NCBI GenBank assembly: GCA_964561235.1 | Contig: CAZLOV010000036.1 | Coordinates: 1-17,995 of the forward strand | From: JBCBSP01 sp964561235 | Lineage (GTDB): Bacteria > Pseudomonadota > Alphaproteobacteria > Caulobacterales > Maricaulaceae | Length of the DNA stretch: 17,995 nt | Direction: 5' to 3' | Shown here: piece after piece, positions 1 through 6,945 of the stretch | How the letters are laid out: the number at the start of each line of letters is the position of its first letter | Position numbering within the stretch: the first letter of the stretch is position 1 | The notes under the pieces: model-generated | Told to the model about the DNA's origin: nothing | Seen by the model: the letters and a program-made list of their open reading frames with translations, nothing else | Database searches by the model: none | Made by a program: the position numbers and the translations under genes

Positions 1-2204
1 GAGCGGCCGAACGCCTTGCCGAAGCGCTCGCCCAGACCGGGCGCATCGAGGCGGTCTGGGTCAGCGACGGGCTCGCGGGCCCCGGCGAGGGCGACGCCGC
101 GCTCGCACGCGCGCTCTCCGGCGCGGGCGCGCTTCGCGTGCTGACGCCGTCCGCGGAGCGATCAACGCTGGCGTTGTCGCCGGTGCGGCTTGGCGCCGAA
201 GGCGTGGAGGCTCAGGCGATCCGGCCCGGCGGCGGGCCGGCGCGCACGGTGCGCATCGCCGCCGTCGGCGAGGACGGCCGCGCGCTGATGCGCGCAGACG
301 CTTCGTTCGAGCCGGGACAGGACCGGGCGCGCGCGATGCTCGACCTGCCGCTGGAGCTTCGCAACCGCATGCGGCTGGTCCGGCTGGAGGGGGAACGCTC
401 GGCCGGCGCGGTGCAGGCGCTGGACGACGCCTGGCGGCGTCCGCGCATCGGCCTGATCGAGCCGCCGGGCGGGGAGGAGCGTCAGCCGCTCCTGTCGGAA
501 GCGCATTATCTCGGCCAGGCGTTTGAAGGCTCCGCCGAACTTGTGCGCGGCGATCTCGACGCCGTGCTCGCGCTGGAGCCGGCCGCGCTGGTCATGATCG
601 ACGCCGCCCGCCAGATCGACGACCGCATCGGCAACTTCGTCGCCGAGGGCGGCCTGCTTTTGCGCTTCGCCGGGCCGAGGCTCGCCGCGCGGCCGGACGC
701 GCTGACGCCGGTTGCGCTGCGCGAGGGCGGCCGGCTGCTCGGCGGCGCGCTCAACTGGGACGAACCCCAGGCGCTCGGGCCGTTTCCCGACGACAGCCCG
801 TTTGCGGGCCTGCGCCTGCCGGGCGACGCCCGTGTGGAGCGCCAGGTGCTCGCCCAGCCTTCTCCGGATCTCGACAGCAAGGTCTGGGCGCGGCTCGATG
901 ACGGCACGCCGCTCGTCACAGCGGAACGCCGCGGTCAGGGCTGGGTCGTGCTCTTCCACGTGACCGCCTCGCCGGACTGGTCGAGCCTGCCGCTTTCTGG
1001 CCTGTTTCCCGACATGCTTGCGCGCATCGCCTCGCTGGCCGGCGAGAACCGCTCGCCCGAACCCGGCGGCGGGGGCGCCTGGCGGCTGGAGCGCGCGCTG
1101 GACGCCTATGGCGCCTTCACCGATCCGGGCGCGGGCGCGCAGCCCATTCCCGCGGAAGACTGGCCGCTCGCGTTGGCGAGCCCGGAAACCCCGCCAGGCC
1201 TTTACCGGCTTGGCGCAGCCAGCCGGTCGCTCAACGTCATCAGCCCGGAAAGCGTGCTGGAGCCCCTTGCGCGCGACCTGCCGGGCGCTGTCTACGAGAC
1301 GCTCGACGGCGCCGGCGAACAACGCCTGGCCGGGCCGCTTCTGGCTCTGGCCGCCTTGCTTCTGGCGCTGGACGTGATCGTCTCGCTGATCCTCTCCGGA
1401 CGCCTGCCGGCGAGGCCGCTTGGACGGTTCATGGGCGCAAGCGCGGCGCTGGTGATCGGCGTCGCCGTGCTGGCGGCGCCGCGCGCGCACGCCCAGGACG
1501 CGCCGGAAGACGCCGCCAAGGCGCTGGAGGTTCGCTTCGCCTACGTCATGACGGGCCGCGCCGAGCGGGACGAGCTGAGCCGGGCAGGCGTGGCGGGCCT
1601 CTCGCGCGAGGTCGCCGCGCGCAGCGCGATCGAACCCGCCGAGCCGGTTGCGGTGAACATCGAAACCGACCCCATCCTGTTCTTCCCGCTGATCTACTGG
1701 CCGGTGAGCCTCGACGCCGAGGCGCTGTCTCCCGAGGCCGCCGCCCGGGTGGAAGCCTACATGCGCTCGGGCGGGCTGATCGTGTTCGACACCTATGACG
1801 CCCTGCCCGGCCCGGGCGCGCACGAAGGTCTGGTGCGCGTCCTGGAGAGCGTCGACGTGCCGCCGCTTGCGCGCGCCGGCGAGGATCATGTGCTGACGCG
1901 CACCTTCTACCTGCTCGACCGCTTCCCGGGGCGGGTTCAGGACGCGCCCGTCTGGGTGGAGGCCGACCCGTCGGGTTCGGCGCGCGACGGGGCCTCGAGC
2001 GTGGTGATCGGCTCGGCGGACTGGGCCTCGGCCTGGGCGGTCGACGACCGGGGCCGGCCGCTGGCGGCGATCGAGGGCGATGCGCGCGATCGCGAGACGG
2101 CGATCCGCTTCGGGGTGAACCTCGCCATGTACGCGCTGACCGGCAACTACAAGGCCGACCAGGTTCACGTGCCGGAAATCCTGCGGCGGCTGGGGCGGGA
2201 GTGA
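1..2204 (+). CDS. DUF4159 domain membrane protein (5'-truncated)
   Basis: The frame is open from base 3 through the left edge, so this is the C-terminal part of a larger gene and the ATG-like codon at 138 is not its start. The first residues (WVSDGL) look like the end of a VWA-type domain, as in BatA-like aerotolerance proteins. Two hydrophobic segments lie near 1333-1395 and 1432-1485. The C-terminal third, from about 1530, has DUF4159 features: an RFAYVMTG start, a FFPLIYWP core and a GGLIVFDTYD stretch. In Caulobacter relatives such proteins sit with a MoxR AAA ATPase and a DUF58 protein and are thought to act in envelope integrity, though the biochemical role is unknown. The stop codon overlaps the next start (TGATG), so the pair is probably translationally coupled. 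The domain assignment is by recognition, without a search. Confidence 0.85.
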   Translation, partial: AAERLAEALAQTGRIEAVWVSDGLAGPGEGDAALARALSGAGALRVLTPSAERSTLALSPVRLGAEGVEAQAIRPGGGPARTVRIAAVGEDGRALMRADASFEPGQDRARAMLDLPLELRNRMRLVRLEGERSAGAVQALDDAWRRPRIGLIEPPGGEERQPLLSEAHYLGQAFEGSAELVRGDLDAVLALEPAALVMIDAARQIDDRIGNFVAEGGLLLRFAGPRLAARPDALTPVALREGGRLLGGALNWDEPQALGPFPDDSPFAGLRLPGDARVERQVLAQPSPDLDSKVWARLDDGTPLVTAERRGQGWVVLFHVTASPDWSSLPLSGLFPDMLARIASLAGENRSPEPGGGGAWRLERALDAYGAFTDPGAGAQPIPAEDWPLALASPETPPGLYRLGAASRSLNVISPESVLEPLARDLPGAVYETLDGAGEQRLAGPLLALAALLLALDVIVSLILSGRLPARPLGRFMGASAALVIGVAVLAAPRAHAQDAPEDAAKALEVRFAYVMTGRAERDELSRAGVAGLSREVAARSAIEPAEPVAVNIETDPILFFPLIYWPVSLDAEALSPEAAARVEAYMRSGGLIVFDTYDALPGPGAHEGLVRVLESVDVPPLARAGEDHVLTRTFYLLDRFPGRVQDAPVWVEADPSGSARDGASSVVIGSADWASAWAVDDRGRPLAAIEGDARDRETAIRFGVNLAMYALTGNYKADQVHVPEILRRLGRE

Positions 2205-4246
2205 TGGAAACCAGCGGGATCGGCTTTGCGCCTCTGGTTCCCGGCGCGCTCGTCTGGATCGCAGCGGGGCTTGCAGGGCTCGCCGCCGGCCTTGCGGCCT
2301 GGCGAGGCTTGAAGGGCTGGCTCTGGCGGGGGCTGGCCGGCCTCGCCCTGGCGGCGGCCCTGGCCAATCCGGCGCTTGTGCGTGAGGAGCGCGATCCCCT
2401 GACGGACATCGCCGTGCTGGTGGTCGACGACAGCGCCTCCATGCAGGTCGGCGACCGCGCCGCCGAGGCCGAAGCCGCCGCTCAGGCGCTTCGCGCGTTT
2501 GCGGAGAACGATCCGACGCTCGAACTCGTCGAGGTCGCCGGCGGGCGCGGACCCGACGGCACCCGCCTCTCGCAAACGCTGGCGGAGGCGCTCGCTCAGG
2601 CCCCCGCCGACCGGCTGGCGGGCGTGATCATCGTCAGCGACGGGCGCCTGCATGACGACCCCTCCCGCTTCGCGCGCGATCTGGGCGCGCCGGCGCATCA
2701 TTTCATGGCGGGAGATCCGGACGCCGGCGACCGGCGGCTGATCGTGGGCTCCGCGCCGCGCTACGGGCTGGTCGACGACGAGGTGAGCTTCTCGCTGCGC
2801 ATCGAAGACGACGCCGCAGCCGACGGCTCCGCGACGGTGCGCGTCTCCGTCGACGGCGGCGAACCGATCACCGCGCGCGCGCCGATCGGCGAGGACGTCA
2901 CGGTGCGCACCCGTCTCAATCAGCGCGGCCCCAACGTCGTGCAGATCTGGGTCGAGGAAGGCCCCGAGGAGCTTTCCCTCATCAACAACCGCGCCGCGGT
3001 GAGCGTCACCGGCGTGCGCGACCGGCTGCGCGTGCTTCTGGTCACGGGCGAGCCGCACAATGGCGCGCGCGCCTGGCGGAACCTGCTAAAGTCGGACCCG
3101 TCGGTCGATCTCGTCCACTTCACCATCCTGCGCCCGCTGGAGAAGCAGGACGGCACCCCGGCCGAAGAGCTGGCCTTGATCGCATTTCCGGTCTTCGAGC
3201 TGTTCCAGGAGCGCCTGGAGGAGTTCGATCTCATCATCTTCGACCGCTATCGCCGCCGCGGGATCCTGCGCCCGCTGTATCTCGACAATATCGCCCGCTA
3301 TGTCGAAAACGGCGGCGCGCTGCTGGTGACCACCGGGCCGCCCTTCGCCGGCCCGGCGAGCCTTGCGCGGTCCTCGCTCGCCGCGGTGCTGCCCGCACGG
3401 CCGACCGGGGAAATCGCGGAAGGCGCGTTTGTTCCGCAGGTCAGCGACGCCGGCGGACGCCATCCCGTCACCGCGCCGCTTGCGGGACGGGAGGCGGAAT
3501 GGGGACCGTGGTACCGGCGCATCGACGGCGAGCCGCTCGACGGCGAGGTTCTGCTGGAAACCGCCGACGGCGCGCCGCTTCTGTCGCTGGCGCGCGCCGG
3601 CCGAGGACGCGCGGCGGTGCTGCTTTCCGACCAGGCCTGGCTCTGGGCGCGCGGCCACGAGGGCGGCGGTCCGCATGACGAGCTGTTCCGCCGGACCGCG
3701 CACTGGCTGATGGGCGAGCCCGAACTCGACGAGGAGCGGCTGTCGGCGCGCGTCTCCGACGGCCGGCTGACGGCGGAGCGCACGACGCTGGCCGACGCGG
3801 CGCCGCCGCTGGAGGTCGTCTGGCCGTCGGGGCGGACGGAAGAGGTGGCCATGACGCCCGACGGACCGGGCCGCTTCCGCGCCGATCTCGACGCCCGGGA
3901 CGAAACCGGGCTTGTCACCCTGCGCTCCGGCGAGATCAGCGCCGTAACGGCGGCCGGCGCGCTCAATCCGCGCGAGTTTCAGGACCTGTCTCCGGACCCG
4001 GACGGGCTTGAGGCGCTTGTGACGCCCACGGGCGGCGGCGTCTACGGCCTGCACGCGAACGGCCCGCCGGACCTGCGCCGCACGCGCGCCAATGCGGACG
4101 CCGCCGGGCGCGCATGGGCGGGGCTGCGCCGCAACGAGGCCTATGTCGTCGTCGACAGCGAACGCACCCCGCTTGCCCCGGCGCTGCTTGCGGTCGCCCT
4201 GATCCTCGGCCTTGTCGGCGCCGCCTGGAAGCGTGAAGGCGACTGA
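2204..4246 (+). CDS. Membrane protein with VWA-like and glutamine-amidotransferase-like regions
   Basis: This 680-residue protein starts at the ATG overlapping the upstream TGA; the GTG three bases earlier is in frame but less likely. Two hydrophobic helices lie at about residues 9-32 and 38-56. A DDSAS sequence (D75, S77, S79) fits the DxSxS MIDAS motif of VWA domains, and IIVSDG (D146) fits a second conserved strand. The middle (about 290-470) resembles the class I glutamine-amidotransferase-like fold of BatA-type proteins, but I see no obvious catalytic Cys-His-Glu triad. A final hydrophobic helix lies near 655-672, followed by a short basic tail. Most of the protein is therefore probably exposed on one face of the membrane. 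It likely works with the coupled DUF4159 protein upstream. The exact function is unknown. Confidence 0.85.
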   Translation: METSGIGFAPLVPGALVWIAAGLAGLAAGLAAWRGLKGWLWRGLAGLALAAALANPALVREERDPLTDIAVLVVDDSASMQVGDRAAEAEAAAQALRAFAENDPTLELVEVAGGRGPDGTRLSQTLAEALAQAPADRLAGVIIVSDGRLHDDPSRFARDLGAPAHHFMAGDPDAGDRRLIVGSAPRYGLVDDEVSFSLRIEDDAAADGSATVRVSVDGGEPITARAPIGEDVTVRTRLNQRGPNVVQIWVEEGPEELSLINNRAAVSVTGVRDRLRVLLVTGEPHNGARAWRNLLKSDPSVDLVHFTILRPLEKQDGTPAEELALIAFPVFELFQERLEEFDLIIFDRYRRRGILRPLYLDNIARYVENGGALLVTTGPPFAGPASLARSSLAAVLPARPTGEIAEGAFVPQVSDAGGRHPVTAPLAGREAEWGPWYRRIDGEPLDGEVLLETADGAPLLSLARAGRGRAAVLLSDQAWLWARGHEGGGPHDELFRRTAHWLMGEPELDEERLSARVSDGRLTAERTTLADAAPPLEVVWPSGRTEEVAMTPDGPGRFRADLDARDETGLVTLRSGEISAVTAAGALNPREFQDLSPDPDGLEALVTPTGGGVYGLHANGPPDLRRTRANADAAGRAWAGLRRNEAYVVVDSERTPLAPALLAVALILGLVGAAWKREGD

Positions 4247-4332
4247 AGCAGCCTTTCCGTTCCGGCACAAAAGAGCGTCCTCGATCCGGCTTATTCGCTC
4301 GGACCAAGCTTGCTACATGCTTCCTCGACGAC

Positions 4333-4347
4333 GGGCCTGAAAGGCCC
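4333..4347 (+). other. Small hairpin in the pirin leader
   Basis: GGGCCT and AGGCCC form a perfect 6-bp stem around a GAA loop. It ends seven bases before the ribosome binding site of the pirin gene and 86 bases after the stop of the membrane protein gene. No T-run follows, so it is weak as a terminator; it could influence pirin mRNA folding. The rest of the 4247-4366 gap shows no convincing promoter. Confidence 0.3.
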
Positions 4348-4354
4348 ATGGAAC

Positions 4355-4361
4355 AAGGAGG
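4355..4361 (+). promoter_or_regulatory. Strong ribosome binding site for pirin
   Basis: AAGGAGG lies five bases before the ATG at 4367. It is the best Shine-Dalgarno match in the window and rules out the upstream in-frame ATG at 4310, which would add 19 residues with no homology to pirins. Confidence 0.85.
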
Positions 4362-4366
4362 AACCG

Positions 4367-5065
4367 ATGATCGAGAAACGCAGCTTCGACAGCCTCGGCG
4401 CGTTCTCCACCGACTGGCTGAACGCCAAGCACCATTTCAGCTTCGGACATTATCACGATCCGAAGCGCATGGGCTGGGGCAGCCTGCGCGTCTGGAACGA
4501 CGACGAGATCCAGCCCGGCACCGGCTTTCCGCCGCACCCGCACCAGGAGATGGAGATCATCACCTATGTGCGCGAAGGCGCGATCAGCCACCGCGACAGC
4601 CTCGGCAACGCCGGGCGCACGGTCGCGGGCGACGTGCAGGTGATGAGCGCCGGCGCGGGCATCCGCCACGCCGAGTACAATGAGGAAGACGCGCTCACCC
4701 GCATCTTCCAGATCTGGATCCTGCCCGACGAGCGCGGCGGCGAGCCGCGCTGGGACACCCGGTCCTTCCCGAAGGACGACCGCGCCGGCGAACTGGTGGT
4801 GCTGGCCTCGGGCAAGCCGGAGGACAAGGACGCGCTTTTCATTCGCGCCGACGCGCGGGTGCTGGGCGCGACGGTGACCCCGGAAAAGCCCGTCACCTAC
4901 CAGACCGACCCGCAGCGTCATCTCTACCTGACCCCGGCCACCGGCAGGGTGACGGTCAACGGCGTTGAGGCGAACGCCCGCGACGGGCTCGCCATCACCG
5001 GCGAGACGGCGATCACGATCGAAGCGGAGGAACCCGCCGAAATCGTTCTTGTCGACGCCCGCTAG
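4367..5065 (+). CDS. Pirin family protein (YhhW-like)
   Basis: The 232-residue product is a bicupin pirin, typical in length. The N-terminal cupin carries the full metal-ligand set H57, H59 (in HPHQE), H101 and E103 (in the GAGIRHAEYN stretch), spaced as in E. coli YhhW and human pirin. YhhW and pirin have quercetin 2,3-dioxygenase activity in vitro; physiological roles in bacteria are varied and mostly unclear, often linked to redox or stress responses. No signal peptide is visible, so it should be cytosolic. The start is fixed by the strong ribosome binding site just upstream. It stands alone between the membrane-protein pair and a hairpin, so it may be its own transcription unit. The family call is firm; the substrate is not known. 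Confidence 0.95.
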   Translation: MIEKRSFDSLGAFSTDWLNAKHHFSFGHYHDPKRMGWGSLRVWNDDEIQPGTGFPPHPHQEMEIITYVREGAISHRDSLGNAGRTVAGDVQVMSAGAGIRHAEYNEEDALTRIFQIWILPDERGGEPRWDTRSFPKDDRAGELVVLASGKPEDKDALFIRADARVLGATVTPEKPVTYQTDPQRHLYLTPATGRVTVNGVEANARDGLAITGETAITIEAEEPAEIVLVDAR

Positions 5066-5078
5066 AGCGCTGACAGCA

Positions 5079-5106
5079 CCTCCCGGCGTCTTCGGACGCC
5101 GGGAGG
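5079..5106 (+). terminator. Probable terminator hairpin after pirin
   Basis: A perfect 12-bp GC-rich stem (5079-5090 with 5095-5106) encloses a TTCG tetraloop, 13 bases after the pirin stop codon. No T-run follows on the plus strand, so it is an atypical intrinsic terminator or an RNA-stabilising 3' hairpin. TTCG-capped stems are exceptionally stable. Confidence 0.6.
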
Positions 5107-5135
5107 ATCGCGGTGACTCGGCTCAAAGGTAATGA

Positions 5136-5158
5136 TATCGTTAACCCTCGGTATCGTT
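5136..5158. repeat. Direct repeat TATCGTT x2 upstream of secreted protein gene
   Basis: TATCGTT occurs at 5136-5142 and 5152-5158, 16 bases apart, in the AT-richer part of the gap before the gene at 5182. The first copy overlaps GTTAAC (5140-5145), which resembles a half-site for the alphaproteobacterial cell-cycle regulator CtrA. It could be an operator or promoter element; the evidence is only position and repetition. Confidence 0.3.
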
Positions 5159-5181
5159 GCGTTTGAACCGGGAGCCGCGTC

Positions 5182-5772
5182 ATGCCCCTCTCCGCCTTCC
5201 GTTCAGCCGCGCACGCGGGAGTGTGCGCGCTTGCAGCGCTCGTGCTGGGCGCCGTTTTCGCCGCCGGCGCGGCCGCCCAGCAGGGCTTTTCCGGACGCAT
5301 GAACGGCCCCGTTGCGGGACCGGTCGAGCTTGTCGCCGTCGTCCCGGGCGGGCCGCTGCAGCAGAAATCCTTCGATTACGGCTCAGCCTCGGTCGACGGC
5401 CTGCTTGAGGATCTGCGCGACGAGATGCGCCGCGCGCTCCACCAGACCGGCCTCGCCCATAATCGCGGCGCGGCCTATCAGCTTCGGGTGGTGCTGGTGG
5501 ACGCGCGTCCCAACCGGCCCACCGTCACCCAGCTTGGCCGCGAGCCGGGTCTTTCCCCGCAGAGCCTCTATCGCGGCGGCGCGCGCATTGAAGCGACCGT
5601 CTTTGCGCCCAACGGCGCTGAAATCGGGCGTTTCGCCTATCAGTTCGAAACCCGCGACATCCGCGACAGCGCCTACAGCGCGACGTGGACGGACGCACGC
5701 CACGCCATGCGCAGTTTCTCCGAACGCCTGGCGCGCCGCCTGTCGGACGCACAGAACGAGCGCCGGCGCTAA
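5182..5772 (+). CDS. Secreted protein of unknown function
   Basis: This 196-residue product has a clear Sec signal peptide: a short N-terminal region, a hydrophobic core of Ala/Leu/Val at about residues 12-30, and a likely signal peptidase I site after AAA just before QQG near residue 33. There is no lipobox Cys. The mature part is mixed alpha/beta with a VVLVDARPN strand and an Arg-rich C-terminal helix. It has no Cys pair and no motif I recognise; the general look is of a small periplasmic or outer-membrane-associated protein. The ATG has a GGGAG nine bases upstream. The stop codon overlaps the queC stop by four bases on the other strand (CTAA, 5769-5772). Function unknown. Confidence 0.8.
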   Translation: MPLSAFRSAAHAGVCALAALVLGAVFAAGAAAQQGFSGRMNGPVAGPVELVAVVPGGPLQQKSFDYGSASVDGLLEDLRDEMRRALHQTGLAHNRGAAYQLRVVLVDARPNRPTVTQLGREPGLSPQSLYRGGARIEATVFAPNGAEIGRFAYQFETRDIRDSAYSATWTDARHAMRSFSERLARRLSDAQNERRR

Positions 5773-6461
5773 CCGGCTTTCCACGCCGCATAGCCCTGCG
5801 CGCGCAGTTCGCAGGCCGGGCAGCGTCCGCAGCCATACCCCCAGTCATGGCGCGCGCCGCGCTCGCCGCGATAGCAGGTGTGGCTGTGCTCGAGGATCAG
5901 TTCGACAAGCTCAGCGCCGCCGAGCGCGTCTGCGAGCGCCCATGTCTGGGCCTTCGTCAGATGCATGAGCGGGGTCTCGACCGAAACGGGCCGGTCGAGA
6001 CCGAGCGCAAGGGCGTGCGCCTGCGCCTGGATCGTCTCCTGACGGCAGTCGGGATAACCGGAATAGTCCGTCTGGCACATGCCGCCGACGAGCGTGTCGA
6101 TGCCGCGCCGCCAGGCATGGGCGGCGGCGACGGCCAGGAAGACGAGATTGCGTCCGGGCACGAATGTCGTCGGCAGGCCGTTTTCCGCCATCTCGATTTC
6201 GCGCTCGGCCGTCAGCGCGCTTTCCGCAAGCGCGCCATAGCCTGACAGATCAACGAGCCGGTCTTCGCCGAGCGCCTTCGCCCAGGCTGGAAACCGCACA
6301 GCGAGGCCCGCGCGCACGGCCTGGCGCGCCTCCAGCTCGACGGCGTGGCGCTGGCCGTAGTCGAAGCCGATCGTCTCGACGCGGTCGAAACGCTGAAGCG
6401 CCCAGGCGAGACAGGTCGCGCTGTCCTGTCCGCCGGAATAGAGTACCAGCGCGGCTGTCAT
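5769..6461 (-). CDS. queC: 7-cyano-7-deazaguanine synthase QueC
   Basis: QueC converts 7-carboxy-7-deazaguanine to preQ0 with ATP and ammonia, in the queuosine tRNA-modification pathway. The 230-residue product has the PP-loop SGGQDS at residues 9-14, the TFVPGRN and DYSGYPDCR family motifs, and a C-terminal zinc site made by C196, C211, C214 and C217. I chose the ATG at 6461 because GGAG lies six bases upstream and the PP-loop then sits near the N-terminus as usual. In-frame ATGs at 6473 and 6500 are possible but lack a binding site; the 6500 start would overlap the cutA start. No other queuosine gene and no preQ1-type riboswitch is visible nearby. Cytosolic enzyme; the call is firm. Confidence 0.95.
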   Translation of the reverse strand: MTAALVLYSGGQDSATCLAWALQRFDRVETIGFDYGQRHAVELEARQAVRAGLAVRFPAWAKALGEDRLVDLSGYGALAESALTAEREIEMAENGLPTTFVPGRNLVFLAVAAAHAWRRGIDTLVGGMCQTDYSGYPDCRQETIQAQAHALALGLDRPVSVETPLMHLTKAQTWALADALGGAELVELILEHSHTCYRGERGARHDWGYGCGRCPACELRAQGYAAWKAG

Positions 6462-6498
6462 CGCCTGCTCCATCTCAGCTGTCCGGAGCCGAACCGTC

Positions 6499-6837
6499 AT
6501 GTCCGACCCCGCGCTTGGCCTTCTCTACACCACATGGCCCGATCAGGAGACCGCCCGCGGCGCCGCTTCGGTGCTGCTCGAGGAAGGCCTGATCGCCTGC
6601 GCCAACATCTTCCCCGCCCATCTGTCGGTCTATCGCTGGAAGGGCAAGGTGTGCAGCGAGCCGGAGCACGCCGCCCTGTTCAAGACGGCGCCGGAACGCC
6701 GCGCCGCCCTCGCCGAACGCATCGCGGCGCTGCACCCGTATGACGAACCCTGCATCCTCGCCCTGGAGGTGAAGCGGGAGGGCTCGGCGGCACCGTTCCT
6801 CGCCTGGGCGGCGGAGCAGACCATGACGGATCGGTGA
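6499..6837 (+). CDS. cutA: Divalent-cation tolerance protein CutA
   Basis: The 112-residue product has the usual CutA length and signature: a YTTWPD start, CANIFP at 34-39, a Y45/W47/G49 strand, and LHPYDEPCI at 78-86. CutA is a small trimeric ferredoxin-like-fold protein. It was first linked to copper tolerance in E. coli, but its exact role remains uncertain. It starts 38 bases from the chosen queC start on the opposite strand, so the two genes share a very short divergent region. A GGAG lies at 6484-6487, 11 bases before the ATG, a rather long spacing. It ends 108 bases before the hybrid kinase gene. Confidence 0.95.
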   Translation: MSDPALGLLYTTWPDQETARGAASVLLEEGLIACANIFPAHLSVYRWKGKVCSEPEHAALFKTAPERRAALAERIAALHPYDEPCILALEVKREGSAAPFLAWAAEQTMTDR

Positions 6838-6945
6838 AGTTTTCGCGACAGAGGCTCGAGGTTAAGCGCGGCTATACCGTCTTGTCCGCAGAATCGCGCC
6901 AAGCATGGAACCCGTCGCGTTTCGACCCTCCGGAGACCTCCGCCC

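Noticed and set aside
162..2168. Long minus-strand open frame of about 668 codons opposite the DUF4159 gene
   Set aside because: Its translation is Arg/His/Gln-rich with no domain, and the plus strand carries clear DUF4159 motifs; long antisense frames are common at this GC content.
4310..4366. Earlier pirin start at 4310
   Set aside because: The added residues have no pirin character and the strong ribosome binding site is at 4355-4361.
5131..5146. Full CtrA box upstream of the secreted protein gene
   Set aside because: Only one half-site (TTAAC) is good; the other half reads TAAT, two mismatches from TTAA.
6462..6600. preQ1 riboswitch upstream of queC
   Set aside because: The upstream region is 37 bases and then cutA coding sequence; no preQ1 aptamer pattern is visible.
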